Made by a program: the position numbers and the translations under genes. Positions 42,647 through 52,135 of a DNA stretch of 64,000 nt are shown in pieces. The DNA comes from Lacihabitans sp. CS3-21 (GTDB taxonomy: Bacteria > Bacteroidota > Bacteroidia > Cytophagales > Spirosomataceae). The notes beneath the pieces are model-generated. The model did no database searches, was not told where the DNA came from, and saw only the letters and a program-made list of their open reading frames with translations. The first letter of the stretch is position 1. Each line of letters opens with the position of its first letter. Location: positions 1 through 64,000 of the forward strand of contig NZ_RJUD01000004.1 of assembly GCF_024343675.1 (NCBI RefSeq), written 5' to 3'.

Positions 42647-44047
42647 ATGGACTACAGGATAGAAAAAGATACAATGGGCGAAGTTCAAGTACCTTCACAT
42701 GTTTATTGGGGGGCTCAAACACAACGTTCGATTGAGAATTTCCAAATTGCACAAGACATCAACAAGATGCCTAAAGAAATCATCAAAGCTTTTGCCTATT
42801 TGAAACATGGTGCTGCTTTAGCAAATTTTGAAGCAGGAGTTTTGGATGAAGAAAAAGCAAAGCTTATTGGTGTAGTTTGTGATGAAATATTAGAAGGAAA
42901 ACTAGATGATCAGTTTCCATTGGTGGTATGGCAAACGGGTTCTGGTACGCAATCAAACATGAACTGTAATGAAGTTATTGCTTACAGAGCCCATGTCTTA
43001 AAAGGTGGTGAATTGAATGACAAAGCGAAGTTTTTACATCCAAATGACGATGTAAACAAGTCACAATCCTCAAATGATACCTTTCCAACTGCTATGCACA
43101 TTGCAGCCTATAAGATGTTGGTAGAGAAAACAATCCCAGGAATTGAAAAACTCAGAGATACGCTTTCTGCCAAATCAAAAGAGTTTATGCATGTCGTTAA
43201 AATCGGCCGAACGCACTTCATGGATGCAACACCTTTAACACTTGGGCAGGAATTTTCGGGATACGTTTCACAGCTAAACCATGGTTTGAAAGCAATCAAC
43301 CATACCCTGGATCATTTATCTGAGCTAGCACTAGGTGGTACCGCCGTTGGTACTGGCATTAATACGCCTGATGGATATTCAGAAAATGTGGCTGGTCAAA
43401 TTGCTAAGCTTACCGGTTTGCCTTTTAGGACTGCCGAAAATAAATTTGAAGCCCTTGCAGCCCATGATGCTATTGTGGAAGCACACGGTGCTTTGAAAAC
43501 CGTTGCAGTAAGCCTAATGAAAATTGGCAATGACGTCAGAATGTTGTCGTCAGGTCCACGATCTGGTATTGGCGAAATATACATTCCAGATAATGAACCT
43601 GGGTCTTCAATTATGCCAGGAAAAGTCAATCCTACGCAATGCGAGGCCATGACAATGGCAGCTGCTCAAATTCTTGGTAACGATGTGGCCATTAATATTG
43701 GGGGTTCAAACGGTCATTTTGAACTAAATGTGTTTAAACCCATGATGATTTTCAACTTCCTTCATTCAGCGAGACTTATTGGAGATGTTTGTGTATCGTT
43801 TAATGACAAATGTGCTGTGGGAATACAACCTTTGCATGAAAATATTAAGAAGCATGTGAATAATTCGTTGATGCTGGTAACAGCCTTGAATACTAAAATA
43901 GGGTATTATAAAGCTGCGGAAATAGCTCAAACTGCCCACAAAAACGGTAGTACGCTTAAAGAAACGGCAATTGCTCTAGGTTATGTGACTGCCGATGAAT
44001 TTGATGAGTGGGTAAAACCTGAAGAAATGGTCGGAAAAATTTTGTAA
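42647..44047 (+). CDS. fumC: Class II fumarate hydratase FumC
   Basis: 466-aa TCA-cycle enzyme converting fumarate and malate without an iron-sulfur cluster. Signature [16 protein letters not shown] (near 323-338), [16 protein letters not shown] (near 97), [13 protein letters not shown] and [20 protein letters not shown] are all present. Full family length. It has its own strong promoter. Confidence 0.97.
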   Translation: MDYRIEKDTMGEVQVPSHVYWGAQTQRSIENFQIAQDINKMPKEIIKAFAYLKHGAALANFEAGVLDEEKAKLIGVVCDEILEGKLDDQFPLVVWQTGSGTQSNMNCNEVIAYRAHVLKGGELNDKAKFLHPNDDVNKSQSSNDTFPTAMHIAAYKMLVEKTIPGIEKLRDTLSAKSKEFMHVVKIGRTHFMDATPLTLGQEFSGYVSQLNHGLKAINHTLDHLSELALGGTAVGTGINTPDGYSENVAGQIAKLTGLPFRTAENKFEALAAHDAIVEAHGALKTVAVSLMKIGNDVRMLSSGPRSGIGEIYIPDNEPGSSIMPGKVNPTQCEAMTMAAAQILGNDVAINIGGSNGHFELNVFKPMMIFNFLHSARLIGDVCVSFNDKCAVGIQPLHENIKKHVNNSLMLVTALNTKIGYYKAAEIAQTAHKNGSTLKETAIALGYVTADEFDEWVKPEEMVGKIL

Positions 44048-44050
44048 TAT

Positions 44051-44084
44051 TTTGTTGTAAATATCCTTTTGTATATTATTTTTG
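44051..44084 (+). promoter_or_regulatory. Promoter of the 44102 gene
   Basis: TATTTTTG at 44077-44084 fits the -7 consensus. GTTG at 44054-44057 is 19 bp upstream and TTTG at 44051-44054 is 22 bp upstream. Transcription would begin about 10 nt before the ATG at 44102. Confidence 0.65.
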
Positions 44085-44101
44085 ACAAAAAAATATCACT
44101 A

Positions 44102-44395
44102 ATGAAAAAATTAGTTCTTTTTCTTTTATTGATTTCTGCAACTTTCTCATTGTCAAGCTTTGGTATTGTGAGCAATCCTCGAATTGCCAATCAACAGCAG
44201 AAGGCAGGAAAATTAATGGTTATTAACTCAAAATCAACTGTGAATTCAACAGCTATCTTTAATAACCCAGTGGAAATCAAAGATAACGGAAAAACAGAGG
44301 AGAAGTTGGAATCTGGAAAAAGCCTTCTTAAAAGCTTCTTTGCGTTAATTATTAGTACGTTATCTCAAATTGTTATGACTTTAGTTTCTAAATAA
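44102..44395 (+). CDS. Small exported protein of unknown function
   Basis: 97 aa. Signal-like N-terminus (1-20, LVLFLLLISATFSLSSFG), a polar middle rich in Asn, Ser and Lys, and a C-terminal hydrophobic helix (LLKSFFALIISTLSQIVMTLVS, about 74-95). It may be an envelope miniprotein inserted by its tail. I do not recognise the family. It has a good promoter and its own terminator, so it is a self-contained unit. ATG 44102 is preferred; the longer in-frame start at 44069 lies in the promoter. Confidence 0.6.
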   Translation: MKKLVLFLLLISATFSLSSFGIVSNPRIANQQQKAGKLMVINSKSTVNSTAIFNNPVEIKDNGKTEEKLESGKSLLKSFFALIISTLSQIVMTLVSK

Positions 44396-44420
44396 ACAAA
44401 ATTGATAAATTTTTTGTCTG

Positions 44421-44455
44421 AAAAAACGTTGTCTTCTCAAAGGCAGCGTTTTTTT
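44421..44455 (+). terminator. Terminator after the 44102 gene
   Basis: Stem of about 13 pairs (44421-44433 with 44442-44454, several A-T and two G-T) and an 8-nt loop. The T-run is part of the stem and ends one base before the ATG at 44456. Confidence 0.7.
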
Positions 44456-45475
44456 ATGAAATATATTTTCTTGTTATTTTTATTAGTTTCCTGTTCGAGG
44501 AAGGATTCTATGCCACCATTATTATTTGAGAAAGGTTCCGCTTTTGTTATAAATGGTGGAGAAAATAGTATATCTGTTATTGATACTGAAAGTTTTGAGG
44601 AAAAAGGTCGATATTATTTCAAAAATGCAGGAAATTCATTTGGTCATCATATCTATTTTTCAAATGATTTTTCCAAGTTCTCAATAGCTTTTCCAGAATA
44701 TGACTTTTCAAATGGACATGGAGGTTTGCATGGAGCTTCTGTAAAAGGAAATATCGGAATCCTAAACCTCTCCGACCAGACTGAAAAAATTATTCCGTTA
44801 ACTTTTGCCAACCACAATGCAATTTTCTCCCCTGACCAAAAAGAAATTTGGACGAGTTTAGTTTCACATTCAGGCAAGGTACAAGTTTTTGATGCTGTGA
44901 ATTATAATTCTATAAAGGAAATTTCAGTTGGGCCAGACCCGACAGAACTTATTTTTGCCAAAAATGGTGATTTAGCGGTGGTTGCTAGCGGAGAAACCTC
45001 CTTTTTGACAGTAATTGATGCCAAATCAAAAGTAATAGTAAAAGAAATAAAAGTAGACCCTTTCCCAACGAATGTTTGGCCAGGATGGAACCAAGCCACA
45101 GTTTTGGTTGAAAACTCAAATACTAAGAGTTTAAATATTGTAAATCTCGATGATTTTAAAGTGATTGATTTTATAGATTTTGATTTTATACCTGGTTTTG
45201 TAGTCTATAACTCATTTTTAAGCGAATTGTGGGTTTGTGCTCCCAAAGCCAATAAAGTATTTGTTTATAAAAAAAACCAAACAGAGTGGCTGAAAAAATC
45301 TGAGATTTTGACGGATAGTGATCCGCATCAAATCGGTTTCCTGAAAGATGGTAAGACCGCTTTAATAGTCAATCAAAAAGGAAATTCGGTTCAGGTTGTG
45401 GATGTTTTGTCAAAAGCAGTAAAAAAGAAAATTAATATTGGTCTAAAACCAAATGGAATTGCAATTTGGGAATAA
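44456..45475 (+). CDS. YncE-like beta-propeller lipoprotein
   Basis: 339-aa lipoprotein, lipobox LVSC (Cys13). The mature protein has repeated ~40-residue blades of the YVTN/YncE type (ENSISVIDTESFEEKG, SHSGKVQVFDAVN, SFLTVIDAKSK, NSVQVVDVLSKAVKKKINIG), closing a seven-bladed propeller; VGPDPTEL and GLKPNGIAI are typical turns. Ligand and partner unknown. ATG 44456 directly follows the terminator T-run; upstream in-frame starts (44402) fall in the hairpin. The NUDIX gene follows 9 bp downstream. Confidence 0.82.
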   Translation: MKYIFLLFLLVSCSRKDSMPPLLFEKGSAFVINGGENSISVIDTESFEEKGRYYFKNAGNSFGHHIYFSNDFSKFSIAFPEYDFSNGHGGLHGASVKGNIGILNLSDQTEKIIPLTFANHNAIFSPDQKEIWTSLVSHSGKVQVFDAVNYNSIKEISVGPDPTELIFAKNGDLAVVASGETSFLTVIDAKSKVIVKEIKVDPFPTNVWPGWNQATVLVENSNTKSLNIVNLDDFKVIDFIDFDFIPGFVVYNSFLSELWVCAPKANKVFVYKKNQTEWLKKSEILTDSDPHQIGFLKDGKTALIVNQKGNSVQVVDVLSKAVKKKINIGLKPNGIAIWE

Positions 45476-45484
45476 TAAAAAGAA

Positions 45485-46015
45485 ATGAAAAAAATATTGG
45501 AGTTAATAGCGTCCTATAATGGTATATATGAATCAGAGAAATTGATTAAAAAAAGATTTATAGAATTTGTTCAGAAATATGAGGATTGCTTTGAAAGACA
45601 TTTACTAGTTGGCCATATTACAGCATCTGCTTTTATTTTTGACAAAAAAAACAACAAAATACTGCTACTTCATCATAAAAAACTCAATAAATGGCTGCAG
45701 CCAGGAGGTCATTGCGATGGAGATAAAGATACACTTTCGGTAGCAATTAAGGAGGTTTTTGAGGAAACAGGTTTAGTGATTAAAAATCAAGCTCAGCCGA
45801 TATTTGATTTAGACATTCATATGATTCCAGAAAATAAAGGAATTCCTGAACACGAACATTTTGATGTAAGATATTTGCTGTTGGCTGATTCTAAAATCCC
45901 TTTGATACAAAACCACGAGACCAATCAATTGAAATGGGTTGATTTGTCAGAAATGGAGAATTACACCTCAGAAGAGTCATTAAGAAGAATGAAAAATAAG
46001 CTTACCTTAGTTTAG
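45485..46015 (+). CDS. NUDIX hydrolase
   Basis: 176-aa NUDIX enzyme. The box GGHCDGDKDTLSVAIKEVFEETGL (near 76-99) fits Gx5-[E/D]-x7-[R/K]ExxEExG, with Asp for the first Glu and Lys for the Arg of the consensus, so catalysis is probable but should be confirmed. Substrate not inferable. Likely cotranscribed with the propeller lipoprotein. Tail-to-tail overlap of 9 bp with holA. Confidence 0.85.
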   Translation: MKKILELIASYNGIYESEKLIKKRFIEFVQKYEDCFERHLLVGHITASAFIFDKKNNKILLLHHKKLNKWLQPGGHCDGDKDTLSVAIKEVFEETGLVIKNQAQPIFDLDIHMIPENKGIPEHEHFDVRYLLLADSKIPLIQNHETNQLKWVDLSEMENYTSEESLRRMKNKLTLV

Positions 46016-47026
46016 AATATTGAAAATCAAGTCTTTGTAGATGTCACCTTCAGATATTGAGCCAGCTTCTACACCTTTCGATTTTTGATCTGCAATATTT
46101 AGGGCATGAATAACTTTCATCAATTGACCTATAGGATATAAAGAAGCTGCTTTTTTATAATCTTTCAAGAAATAGGCATTTACCCCCATATTTTTCGCTA
46201 AATCAGCATCCGATTGATTTTTAAGACCATGTAGTAAAAGCACTTTCGAGAAAAAATTATACAGAATAATAATATTTGGTGTGATTGGGTGGTCTTTTGT
46301 GTTGTCCCCAAAGTACTTCACTATTTGAAAACTCCTTTTTGCATTTTTCTCTGTTAATGCCTTTTGTAATTCAAAAACATTGTAGTCTTTGGAAATTCCT
46401 ACATACTTTTCAATCGTAGAGGCATCAATGGCTTCATCTGCCTTAAGGTTTACCTTAAGCTTATCAATTTCATTATGAATGGCTTGTAGGTTGTTTCCAA
46501 TGTGTTCAGAAAGTAATTGGACTGCCTTAGGACTTATTTTAAGATTAAGAGAAGCACAATGCGAAATTATAAAATCTGGAATTTCATAATCATACATTTT
46601 TTTGAAGTTCATATTTAGCCCATGCTTTGCAAATGCCTTTACCCAGGTTTTTCGCTCATCTTGTGGTTTTCCAAAACTCAAAACCAAAATCGTAGAACTT
46701 AAAGGATTATTCGCATAATTTTCGATCAATGCCAGGTTGTCTTTGTTAGACAAATCTGCCATCATGTGAGCTTCTTTTACAAGCACCAATTGCCTTTCGG
46801 CCATCATTGGGAATTTCCTGGCATAGTTTATTATGTCGCCAGTTGTAATATCTTTTCCATACAACACATACTCATTGAAACCCTTTTCAAAATCTGGAAT
46901 GGCAATGTCTAATATTTTATTGACAAACTGATCTACATAAAAAGGCTCGTTTCCATGCAGTAAATATACTGGTTTGAGCGATTTCCCTTCCAGTTTGTCT
47001 ATAATTTGCTGATAATTATTTGCCAT
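46007..47026 (-). CDS. holA: DNA polymerase III subunit delta
   Basis: 339-aa clamp-loader subunit. N-terminal KPVYLLHGNEPFYVDQFV (near 17-34), ILVLSFGKPQDERKTWVKAF, LSEHIGNNLQAIHNEIDKL (near 168) and the helical C-terminal collar domain fit HolA; it opens the beta clamp with DnaX. Its start overlaps the AcpH-like gene by 11 bp; the order is dCMP deaminase, AcpH-like gene, holA. Confidence 0.93.
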   Translation of the reverse strand: MANNYQQIIDKLEGKSLKPVYLLHGNEPFYVDQFVNKILDIAIPDFEKGFNEYVLYGKDITTGDIINYARKFPMMAERQLVLVKEAHMMADLSNKDNLALIENYANNPLSSTILVLSFGKPQDERKTWVKAFAKHGLNMNFKKMYDYEIPDFIISHCASLNLKISPKAVQLLSEHIGNNLQAIHNEIDKLKVNLKADEAIDASTIEKYVGISKDYNVFELQKALTEKNAKRSFQIVKYFGDNTKDHPITPNIIILYNFFSKVLLLHGLKNQSDADLAKNMGVNAYFLKDYKKAASLYPIGQLMKVIHALNIADQKSKGVEAGSISEGDIYKDLIFNILN

Positions 47027-47630
47027 CGAGTTTATGTTCTTTCAATAATTTGTCACAATGTTTTTTTAATTCTTCAAAGAATTCCAAGAATTTTTCATTG
47101 ATGAAATAGTAATTCTCCTCAAATTCCTTCAAAGATAATCTTAAATCTATTTCAGGCTTATTTATTCTTTTATTAAGGTTAAGGAAAGCTCTTTCTAGTC
47201 CCCAGTTTTCTTTGTAATTCTTTAACCAATCATGCTCTATCATCGAATTTATCATTCCCTGAAGATGCTCTGGTTGTATATCCAAATAGCTCTTTAGAGA
47301 TTTATAAACCCTTGGCCTAAAGACATCAAATGCTTCTTCAGTGAAAATTTCCCAGTTTTTTACCAAATAATGATCAAATAAAACATCAATAATGATGGGA
47401 GAATATTTCCCAAATTTTGGGTAAAAAAGTTCCTTACATTCTTTTACCACAGGGTGTGAATCCGTCATAGTATCTATTTGACGGTGCATTAAAAGACCAA
47501 TTTTGACATCCTTTGGCAACTTACCATTGGTTTCATTTTCTATATGGCCTGTAACAAAATCTTCCAAAAGATTCCCCAGAATTACTCCATCATTGCTTCC
47601 AGCCAGAAAAAGATGAGCCAAATAATTCAT
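47016..47630 (-). CDS. AcpH-like (DUF479) protein
   Basis: 204 aa of the acyl-carrier-protein phosphodiesterase family. N-terminal MNYLAHLFLAG, LGNLLEDFV, LMHRQIDTMTDSHPVV and DVLFDHYLVKNW hold the His/Asp set of the metal-dependent HD-like fold. In E. coli AcpH removes 4'-phosphopantetheine from ACP; for this homologue that is inference. Overlaps its neighbours on both sides (4 and 11 bp). Confidence 0.85.
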   Translation of the reverse strand: MNYLAHLFLAGSNDGVILGNLLEDFVTGHIENETNGKLPKDVKIGLLMHRQIDTMTDSHPVVKECKELFYPKFGKYSPIIIDVLFDHYLVKNWEIFTEEAFDVFRPRVYKSLKSYLDIQPEHLQGMINSMIEHDWLKNYKENWGLERAFLNLNKRINKPEIDLRLSLKEFEENYYFINEKFLEFFEELKKHCDKLLKEHKLDGK

Positions 47631-48100
47631 AACAGTTCGTATTTAACTACTTCAACCCCAAATTTTCTTAGAAAATCAACACCCTCATCACTGGGAATTC
47701 CTTTATATGTAGCATAAGAATTCAAGAAAAATACCTTTTTGATTTTCATAGAATATATAACTCTTGCACAGGCGATGCATGGAGATAAAGTTACATAAAG
47801 CGTTGAACCTTCTACTTTCGCACCATTTTTTGATGCATATAGTATGGCATTTTGTTCAGCATGAAGTGCCAATGAACAACTGCCCTTTGAGTCTCTTGGA
47901 CAGCCCACATCACCAAAGTCTTCATCGCAATTGTGGGTTCCTGAAGGCGGGCCGTTATATCCTATCGAAATAATTCTTGTTTCGTTTACTAAAACCGCCC
48001 CTACTTGAGCTTTTATGCAATGCGACCTTTTAGCCAAATTACTGGCTAATTCCATGAAAATATCATCAAATTTTGGCTTTTCGGACTTTTTTATTTCCAT
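47627..48100 (-). CDS. dCMP deaminase family protein
   Basis: 157-aa zinc deaminase. Motifs: VGAVLVNETRIISIGYNGPPSGTHNC, the zinc site HAEQNAI and PCIACA, and a substrate loop CPRDSKGSC. It probably converts dCMP to dUMP (ComEB/Dcd-type). ATG 48100 is preferred; the TTG at 48139 lies inside TAATTTTG (48144-48137), which looks like the -7 promoter element, and would not be transcribed. Head gene of the operon with the AcpH-like gene and holA. Confidence 0.88.
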   Translation of the reverse strand: MEIKKSEKPKFDDIFMELASNLAKRSHCIKAQVGAVLVNETRIISIGYNGPPSGTHNCDEDFGDVGCPRDSKGSCSLALHAEQNAILYASKNGAKVEGSTLYVTLSPCIACARVIYSMKIKKVFFLNSYATYKGIPSDEGVDFLRKFGVEVVKYELL

Positions 48101-48136
48101 AGATTTATTTTGGAGAGCTAAATGCTTTAAAGAATT

Positions 48137-48144
48137 CAAAATTA
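48137..48144 (-). promoter_or_regulatory. -7 element before the dCMP deaminase gene
   Basis: TAATTTTG on the minus strand fits TAnnTTTG and lies 36 bp before the ATG at 48100. No TTTG is at the ideal distance, so the match is partial. Confidence 0.4.
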
Positions 48145-48191
48145 AACAAAAACAAATCTGAAAGGAAATCTAAATTTCGGCAATTGTAATT

Positions 48192-49454
48192 TTATTGAGA
48201 AATTAACCTTTTATATACAATCTCTTCTCCAGATTTTACCCTTAAATTATAGATTCCTTTGCCTAAATCAATTTTTGGAATTTGAATAAGCCTGCTCGGT
48301 GAGTCTTCGAAGGTTGCTTGAACAATTTGCTTTCCAGAAGCATCAAATATTTCGTAATTAAAGTTTGCAAAGGCATTTAATAGGATTTGGAACTGCAAGT
48401 ATTCTGTTGAAGATGGGTTTTCTAATACTTTTACAATCAATTTTTCCGTTTGTGGAAGGTTAAATTCGGAGTTTGTAACTAATCGTTTCCTCCTTTTACT
48501 CACCTCTAATATAGCCCTAACTCTAGATTTTTGGTCGTTTGTGAAAACATTCATACAACTATCTGCTGTATAATCCATGTAGTTTTCAATCATGTTCTGC
48601 GTTCTAGTCCCTCTACAATTGGAATATTTGGGTGTACATTTTATACTTAAGTTTCCACTTTCTGTTGGTGGAGTATCGTTACAAAAATCGTCTCCACAAT
48701 ATTCATCGCCCCAAGTGTGAATCAAGCCCAACCAATGACCAATTTCGTGTGTGAGGGTTCTTCCATGGGTATAAACTCCGTTGGTTGAGGTTCCTGTTTT
48801 ACTCCCGAATGCTCTGTGGTCAATCATCACCCCATCAATGGTTTCATCAATTTCTTCAAGTTCTAATCCGTCAAATTCTCCAATTGGAAATTCGGCATAA
48901 CCTAAGAAATCGTCCTTTAGTGTGGTAACCCAAATATTTAAATATCGATTGGAGTCCCAATAGGACAAACTGGATAACAAAGTATTTTCATCAAATACAT
49001 CAAAGCTGGACTTTGAAGAATAAATCCTATTAATTCCTACATTTGGATTTCCATCTGGGTCTTTATCTGCCAGATAGAATTCAATATTCATATCTGTCCC
49101 AACTGGAGAATTATTAAATCCCGGTGTGGAGATTTTTTTCCTGTAATCTTCATTCAGAACCCTAATTTGAGAAAATACTTGCTCGTCGGATATGTTGTTA
49201 TTGCCTTCTCCACCAATTTTACCTGATAAATTATTATGTATTATGTGTACAACAACAGGAATTCTTATGAGTTTATCAGCAAATATGCTTTGTTTTTCAT
49301 ATTTTTGATAATAATCTTGAAGCTTTCTATTTAGAATTTCATGCCTTCTTTTTAGTTTTTCATCAGCCACATCGCCAACGGCACATTTTCTTTGTGCACT
49401 GAGGTTTAAAACACAGAAAACAAGAATTAAAAGACTAAGAATCGGCTTTTTCAT
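48192..49454 (-). CDS. Secreted M43 (cytophagalysin-like) metalloprotease with T9SS domain
   Basis: 420-aa secreted protease. Signal peptide (about 1-20, LNLSAQ), catalytic domain with zinc motif HEIGHWLGLIH (near 236-246) and the Met-turn region NYMDYTADSC, as in pappalysin/ulilysin-type M43 enzymes. The Cys set (YCGDDFCND, KCTPKYSNC) is typical. The last ~80 residues (KVLENPSS ... IVYKRLISQ) are a T9SS C-terminal sorting domain. Its start lies within the last codons of phoH (20-bp overlap). Confidence 0.9.
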   Translation of the reverse strand: MKKPILSLLILVFCVLNLSAQRKCAVGDVADEKLKRRHEILNRKLQDYYQKYEKQSIFADKLIRIPVVVHIIHNNLSGKIGGEGNNNISDEQVFSQIRVLNEDYRKKISTPGFNNSPVGTDMNIEFYLADKDPDGNPNVGINRIYSSKSSFDVFDENTLLSSLSYWDSNRYLNIWVTTLKDDFLGYAEFPIGEFDGLELEEIDETIDGVMIDHRAFGSKTGTSTNGVYTHGRTLTHEIGHWLGLIHTWGDEYCGDDFCNDTPPTESGNLSIKCTPKYSNCRGTRTQNMIENYMDYTADSCMNVFTNDQKSRVRAILEVSKRRKRLVTNSEFNLPQTEKLIVKVLENPSSTEYLQFQILLNAFANFNYEIFDASGKQIVQATFEDSPSRLIQIPKIDLGKGIYNLRVKSGEEIVYKRLISQ

Positions 49455-50379
49455 ATGCTTGCAATATTTGTACAACCAATGGATGCCTTACTACATCTTT
49501 TCCGTCTAACTCAATAAAGTCAATTCCATTTATTTTTTGAAGTTTCTTTTCTGCATCTTCTAAACCTGATTTTTGGTTCTTCGGTAAATCCACTTGGGTT
49601 TTGTCACCTGTTACGATTATTTTAGAAGCAGGCCCCATTCTAGTAAGAAACATCTTGAGCTGCATTGGGGTGGTATTCTGAGCTTCATCTAATAGAATAA
49701 ACGCATTGTCTAGTGTTCTTCCTCTCATATAAGCCAAAGGGGCAATCTCTATTGTGTTTTTCTCTAAGAACGCTTTCAATTTTTCGCTCGAAACCATGTC
49801 TTCAAGAGCATCGTAAATGGGTCTCAAATATGGATCAATTTTTTCTTTCAAGTCACCAGGCAAAAAACCAAGGTTTTCTCCAGCCTCAACCGCAGGCCGA
49901 GTAATAATGATTTTCTTAACTTTTTTATCCTTTAAAGCCCTAACCGCCAAGGCGACAGCTGTGTATGTTTTTCCAGTTCCAGCTGGTCCAATTGCAAACA
50001 CAATATCTGATTTTTCAGAAGCTTCAACAAGCCTTTTTTGGTTTAGTGTTTTGGCTTTTACAATCAAACCTCTATTGCCATGTACAATAATGTCTTTCTG
50101 GTTCAATATCTCATCTATATGCTGCGTTTCACCTTCTAAATAGTTCTTGATATTTTCTAATGAAAGATGGCCAGTCTTCTCAAAATGGGCTAAAAGTTTC
50201 TCAAACAAACTACTCAGTTGGTTTACATCTTTTTCTGGACCTTTTAAGAATATTTCATCTCCACGGGAGATAATTTTGCTCTGAGGGTATGTTTTGGCTA
50301 TTTCTTTAATGTTTTCGTTCTGAAATCCGAAGAATTCATTTAATGAAGACGATTCTAGTTTTATTGTTTTTTCAGTCAA
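49435..50379 (-). CDS. PhoH family ATPase
   Basis: 314 aa. Walker A GPAGTGKT (near 130-137), then TRPAVEAGENLGFLPGDL, YMRGRTLDNAFILLDEAQNT (Walker B) and KIIVTGDKTQVDLP. PhoH proteins are RNA-linked ATPases; the exact role is unclear. The start codon is TTG (50379): MTEKTIKLE is the usual Bacteroidota PhoH N-terminus. Upstream is a 199-bp AT-rich gap shared with the divergent dnaB gene, in which I see nothing definite. Confidence 0.9.
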   Translation of the reverse strand: MTEKTIKLESSSLNEFFGFQNENIKEIAKTYPQSKIISRGDEIFLKGPEKDVNQLSSLFEKLLAHFEKTGHLSLENIKNYLEGETQHIDEILNQKDIIVHGNRGLIVKAKTLNQKRLVEASEKSDIVFAIGPAGTGKTYTAVALAVRALKDKKVKKIIITRPAVEAGENLGFLPGDLKEKIDPYLRPIYDALEDMVSSEKLKAFLEKNTIEIAPLAYMRGRTLDNAFILLDEAQNTTPMQLKMFLTRMGPASKIIVTGDKTQVDLPKNQKSGLEDAEKKLQKINGIDFIELDGKDVVRHPLVVQILQAYEKADS

Positions 50380-50578
50380 TTGTTAACCTAATTTTAATTT
50401 TCATCAAATTTGGAAAAATTATTAACAATTTCATCGATTTTTCCACAAAAAATTATTGTTACCTATTTAAAATACTGATAAATAATCCTTTCTAAAATCG
50501 TTCATTTTGGTTGATTTTATTATCATTTTTTTTTAATGTAATATTGTATTTCGTTAACCCAATTGAAAAAAACAGGCT

Positions 50579-52132
50579 TTGAGTGAATTTATAAATACAT
50601 CGATTGTCAGTGAGAATTTAGCTCTGCAAAGAGGTAAAATGGCTCCCCAAACCCCAGAAATGGAAGAGGCGGTTTTGGGAGCTATTCTCATCGATAAGGA
50701 TGCCTTTGGGCTTGTGAATGAGCTACTCAACATAGAAAGTTTTTATTCTGAAGCTCACCAACTTATTTTTTCCACTATCACAGAGCTTTTCAAAAGCTCT
50801 GAACCCATCGATTCCTTAAATGTTATAAGAAATCTCAGAAAAAACGGCCTAATACAGAAAGCAGGTGGAGCTAAATACATTGCGACATTAAGTAGCAAAA
50901 TTAACTCAGCGGCTAATATTGAGTACCATGCCATGGCGATTTCGCAGTCAGCCATCAAAAGAGAAATGATTAGAGTTGCTGGAGAGATTTTAGAAGATGG
51001 TTTTTCTGACAATTTTGATGTTTTTGATCTGCTGAACAAAACAGAACAGTCTTTCTTTGGAATATCTGAAAAAAATATTAGAAAAAATTACCTCGATGCT
51101 AACACCATCATGCGGAATACGATTGATGAGTTAGAGCACAAAAAACAGACGAATGTTGATGGTTTAACGGGCATAGCGAGTGGTTTTACTGATTTGGATA
51201 ATCTTACTGGTGGTTGGCAAAAAACAGAGCTAACGATTATTGCCGCTAGACCCGGTATGGGTAAAACTGCATTTGTGGTTTCTTCAATGAGAAATGCTGC
51301 TGTAGATCATGATATTCCAATTGCTATTTTTTCTTTGGAAATGTCAGCTACGCAACTTATGCTTAGGATGATATCAGCTGAAGCAGAGATTGATAGTGAA
51401 AAACTGAGAAAAGGTACTTTGCAAGGTCATGAATGGGAACAACTTCATCATCGCATAGAAAAACTTTCAAAAGCCAATATATTTATTGACGACACTCCTG
51501 CCCTCTCTATTCTTGAATTAAGGGCAAAATGTAGGAGATTAAAAGCTCAGCACAATATTCAAATGGTTATCATCGATTATTTGCAGTTGATGACTGGGGA
51601 CGACGGTTCAGGTGTCTCAAGCAGCCGTGAGCAAGAGATTGCAGCTATTTCGAGGTCTTTGAAAAACCTTGCCAAAGAACTTGAAGTGCCTGTTTTGGCA
51701 CTTTCACAGTTGAGTAGAGCAGTAGAAACTAGAGGAGGAGATAAACGTCCACAATTATCAGATTTGAGAGAATCTGGATCAATTGAGCAAGATGCCGACA
51801 TGGTAATGTTTTTGTATCGTCCAGAGTATTATAAAATTACAGAGGATGAACAAGGAAATTCAACCGAAGGAATCGGTGAACTGATTATTGCCAAAAATCG
51901 AGCGGGAACTATCGAGAATATTCGGCTTCAGTTTATTGGTAAATTTACAAAGTTTGCCAATATTGGAGAATATTCTGGTGCTTCATCTATTCCAAATTCC
52001 TTTAGTCAACATTCAGGTATTAGTCAATTTGAATCTCAAGCCGTTGATCCTGGATTTCAAACCTTTAAGAGCAAAATGAATTTGGATCAGGAAAACCCTA
52101 ATCCAAATTTAGACGAAGAATATCCTTTTTAG
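50579..52132 (+). CDS. dnaB: Replicative DNA helicase DnaB
   Basis: 517-aa hexameric fork helicase. N-terminal domain (about 20-150; PQTPEMEEAVLGAIL), linker, and RecA-like C-terminal domain with Walker A AARPGMGKT (near 221-229), MVIIDYLQLM (Walker B), LSQLSRAVETR, and SDLRESGSIEQDADMVMFLYRPEYY. No intein. A stop lies five codons before the TTG at 50579, so the choice is this TTG or the ATG at 50639; TTG is preferred because the family has 20-30 residues before the PP/PQ motif. Confidence 0.95.
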   Translation: MSEFINTSIVSENLALQRGKMAPQTPEMEEAVLGAILIDKDAFGLVNELLNIESFYSEAHQLIFSTITELFKSSEPIDSLNVIRNLRKNGLIQKAGGAKYIATLSSKINSAANIEYHAMAISQSAIKREMIRVAGEILEDGFSDNFDVFDLLNKTEQSFFGISEKNIRKNYLDANTIMRNTIDELEHKKQTNVDGLTGIASGFTDLDNLTGGWQKTELTIIAARPGMGKTAFVVSSMRNAAVDHDIPIAIFSLEMSATQLMLRMISAEAEIDSEKLRKGTLQGHEWEQLHHRIEKLSKANIFIDDTPALSILELRAKCRRLKAQHNIQMVIIDYLQLMTGDDGSGVSSSREQEIAAISRSLKNLAKELEVPVLALSQLSRAVETRGGDKRPQLSDLRESGSIEQDADMVMFLYRPEYYKITEDEQGNSTEGIGELIIAKNRAGTIENIRLQFIGKFTKFANIGEYSGASSIPNSFSQHSGISQFESQAVDPGFQTFKSKMNLDQENPNPNLDEEYPF

Positions 52133-52135
52133 TCT

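Noticed and set aside
49817-50143. 108-codon frame antisense to phoH.
   Set aside because: Shadow of the conserved PhoH ATPase; its residues only mirror Walker A and the DEAQNT region.
50380-50578. Possible origin-like AT-rich gap between phoH and dnaB.
   Set aside because: No DnaA-box cluster or parS-like sites were seen; the AT-rich text looks like ordinary promoter space.
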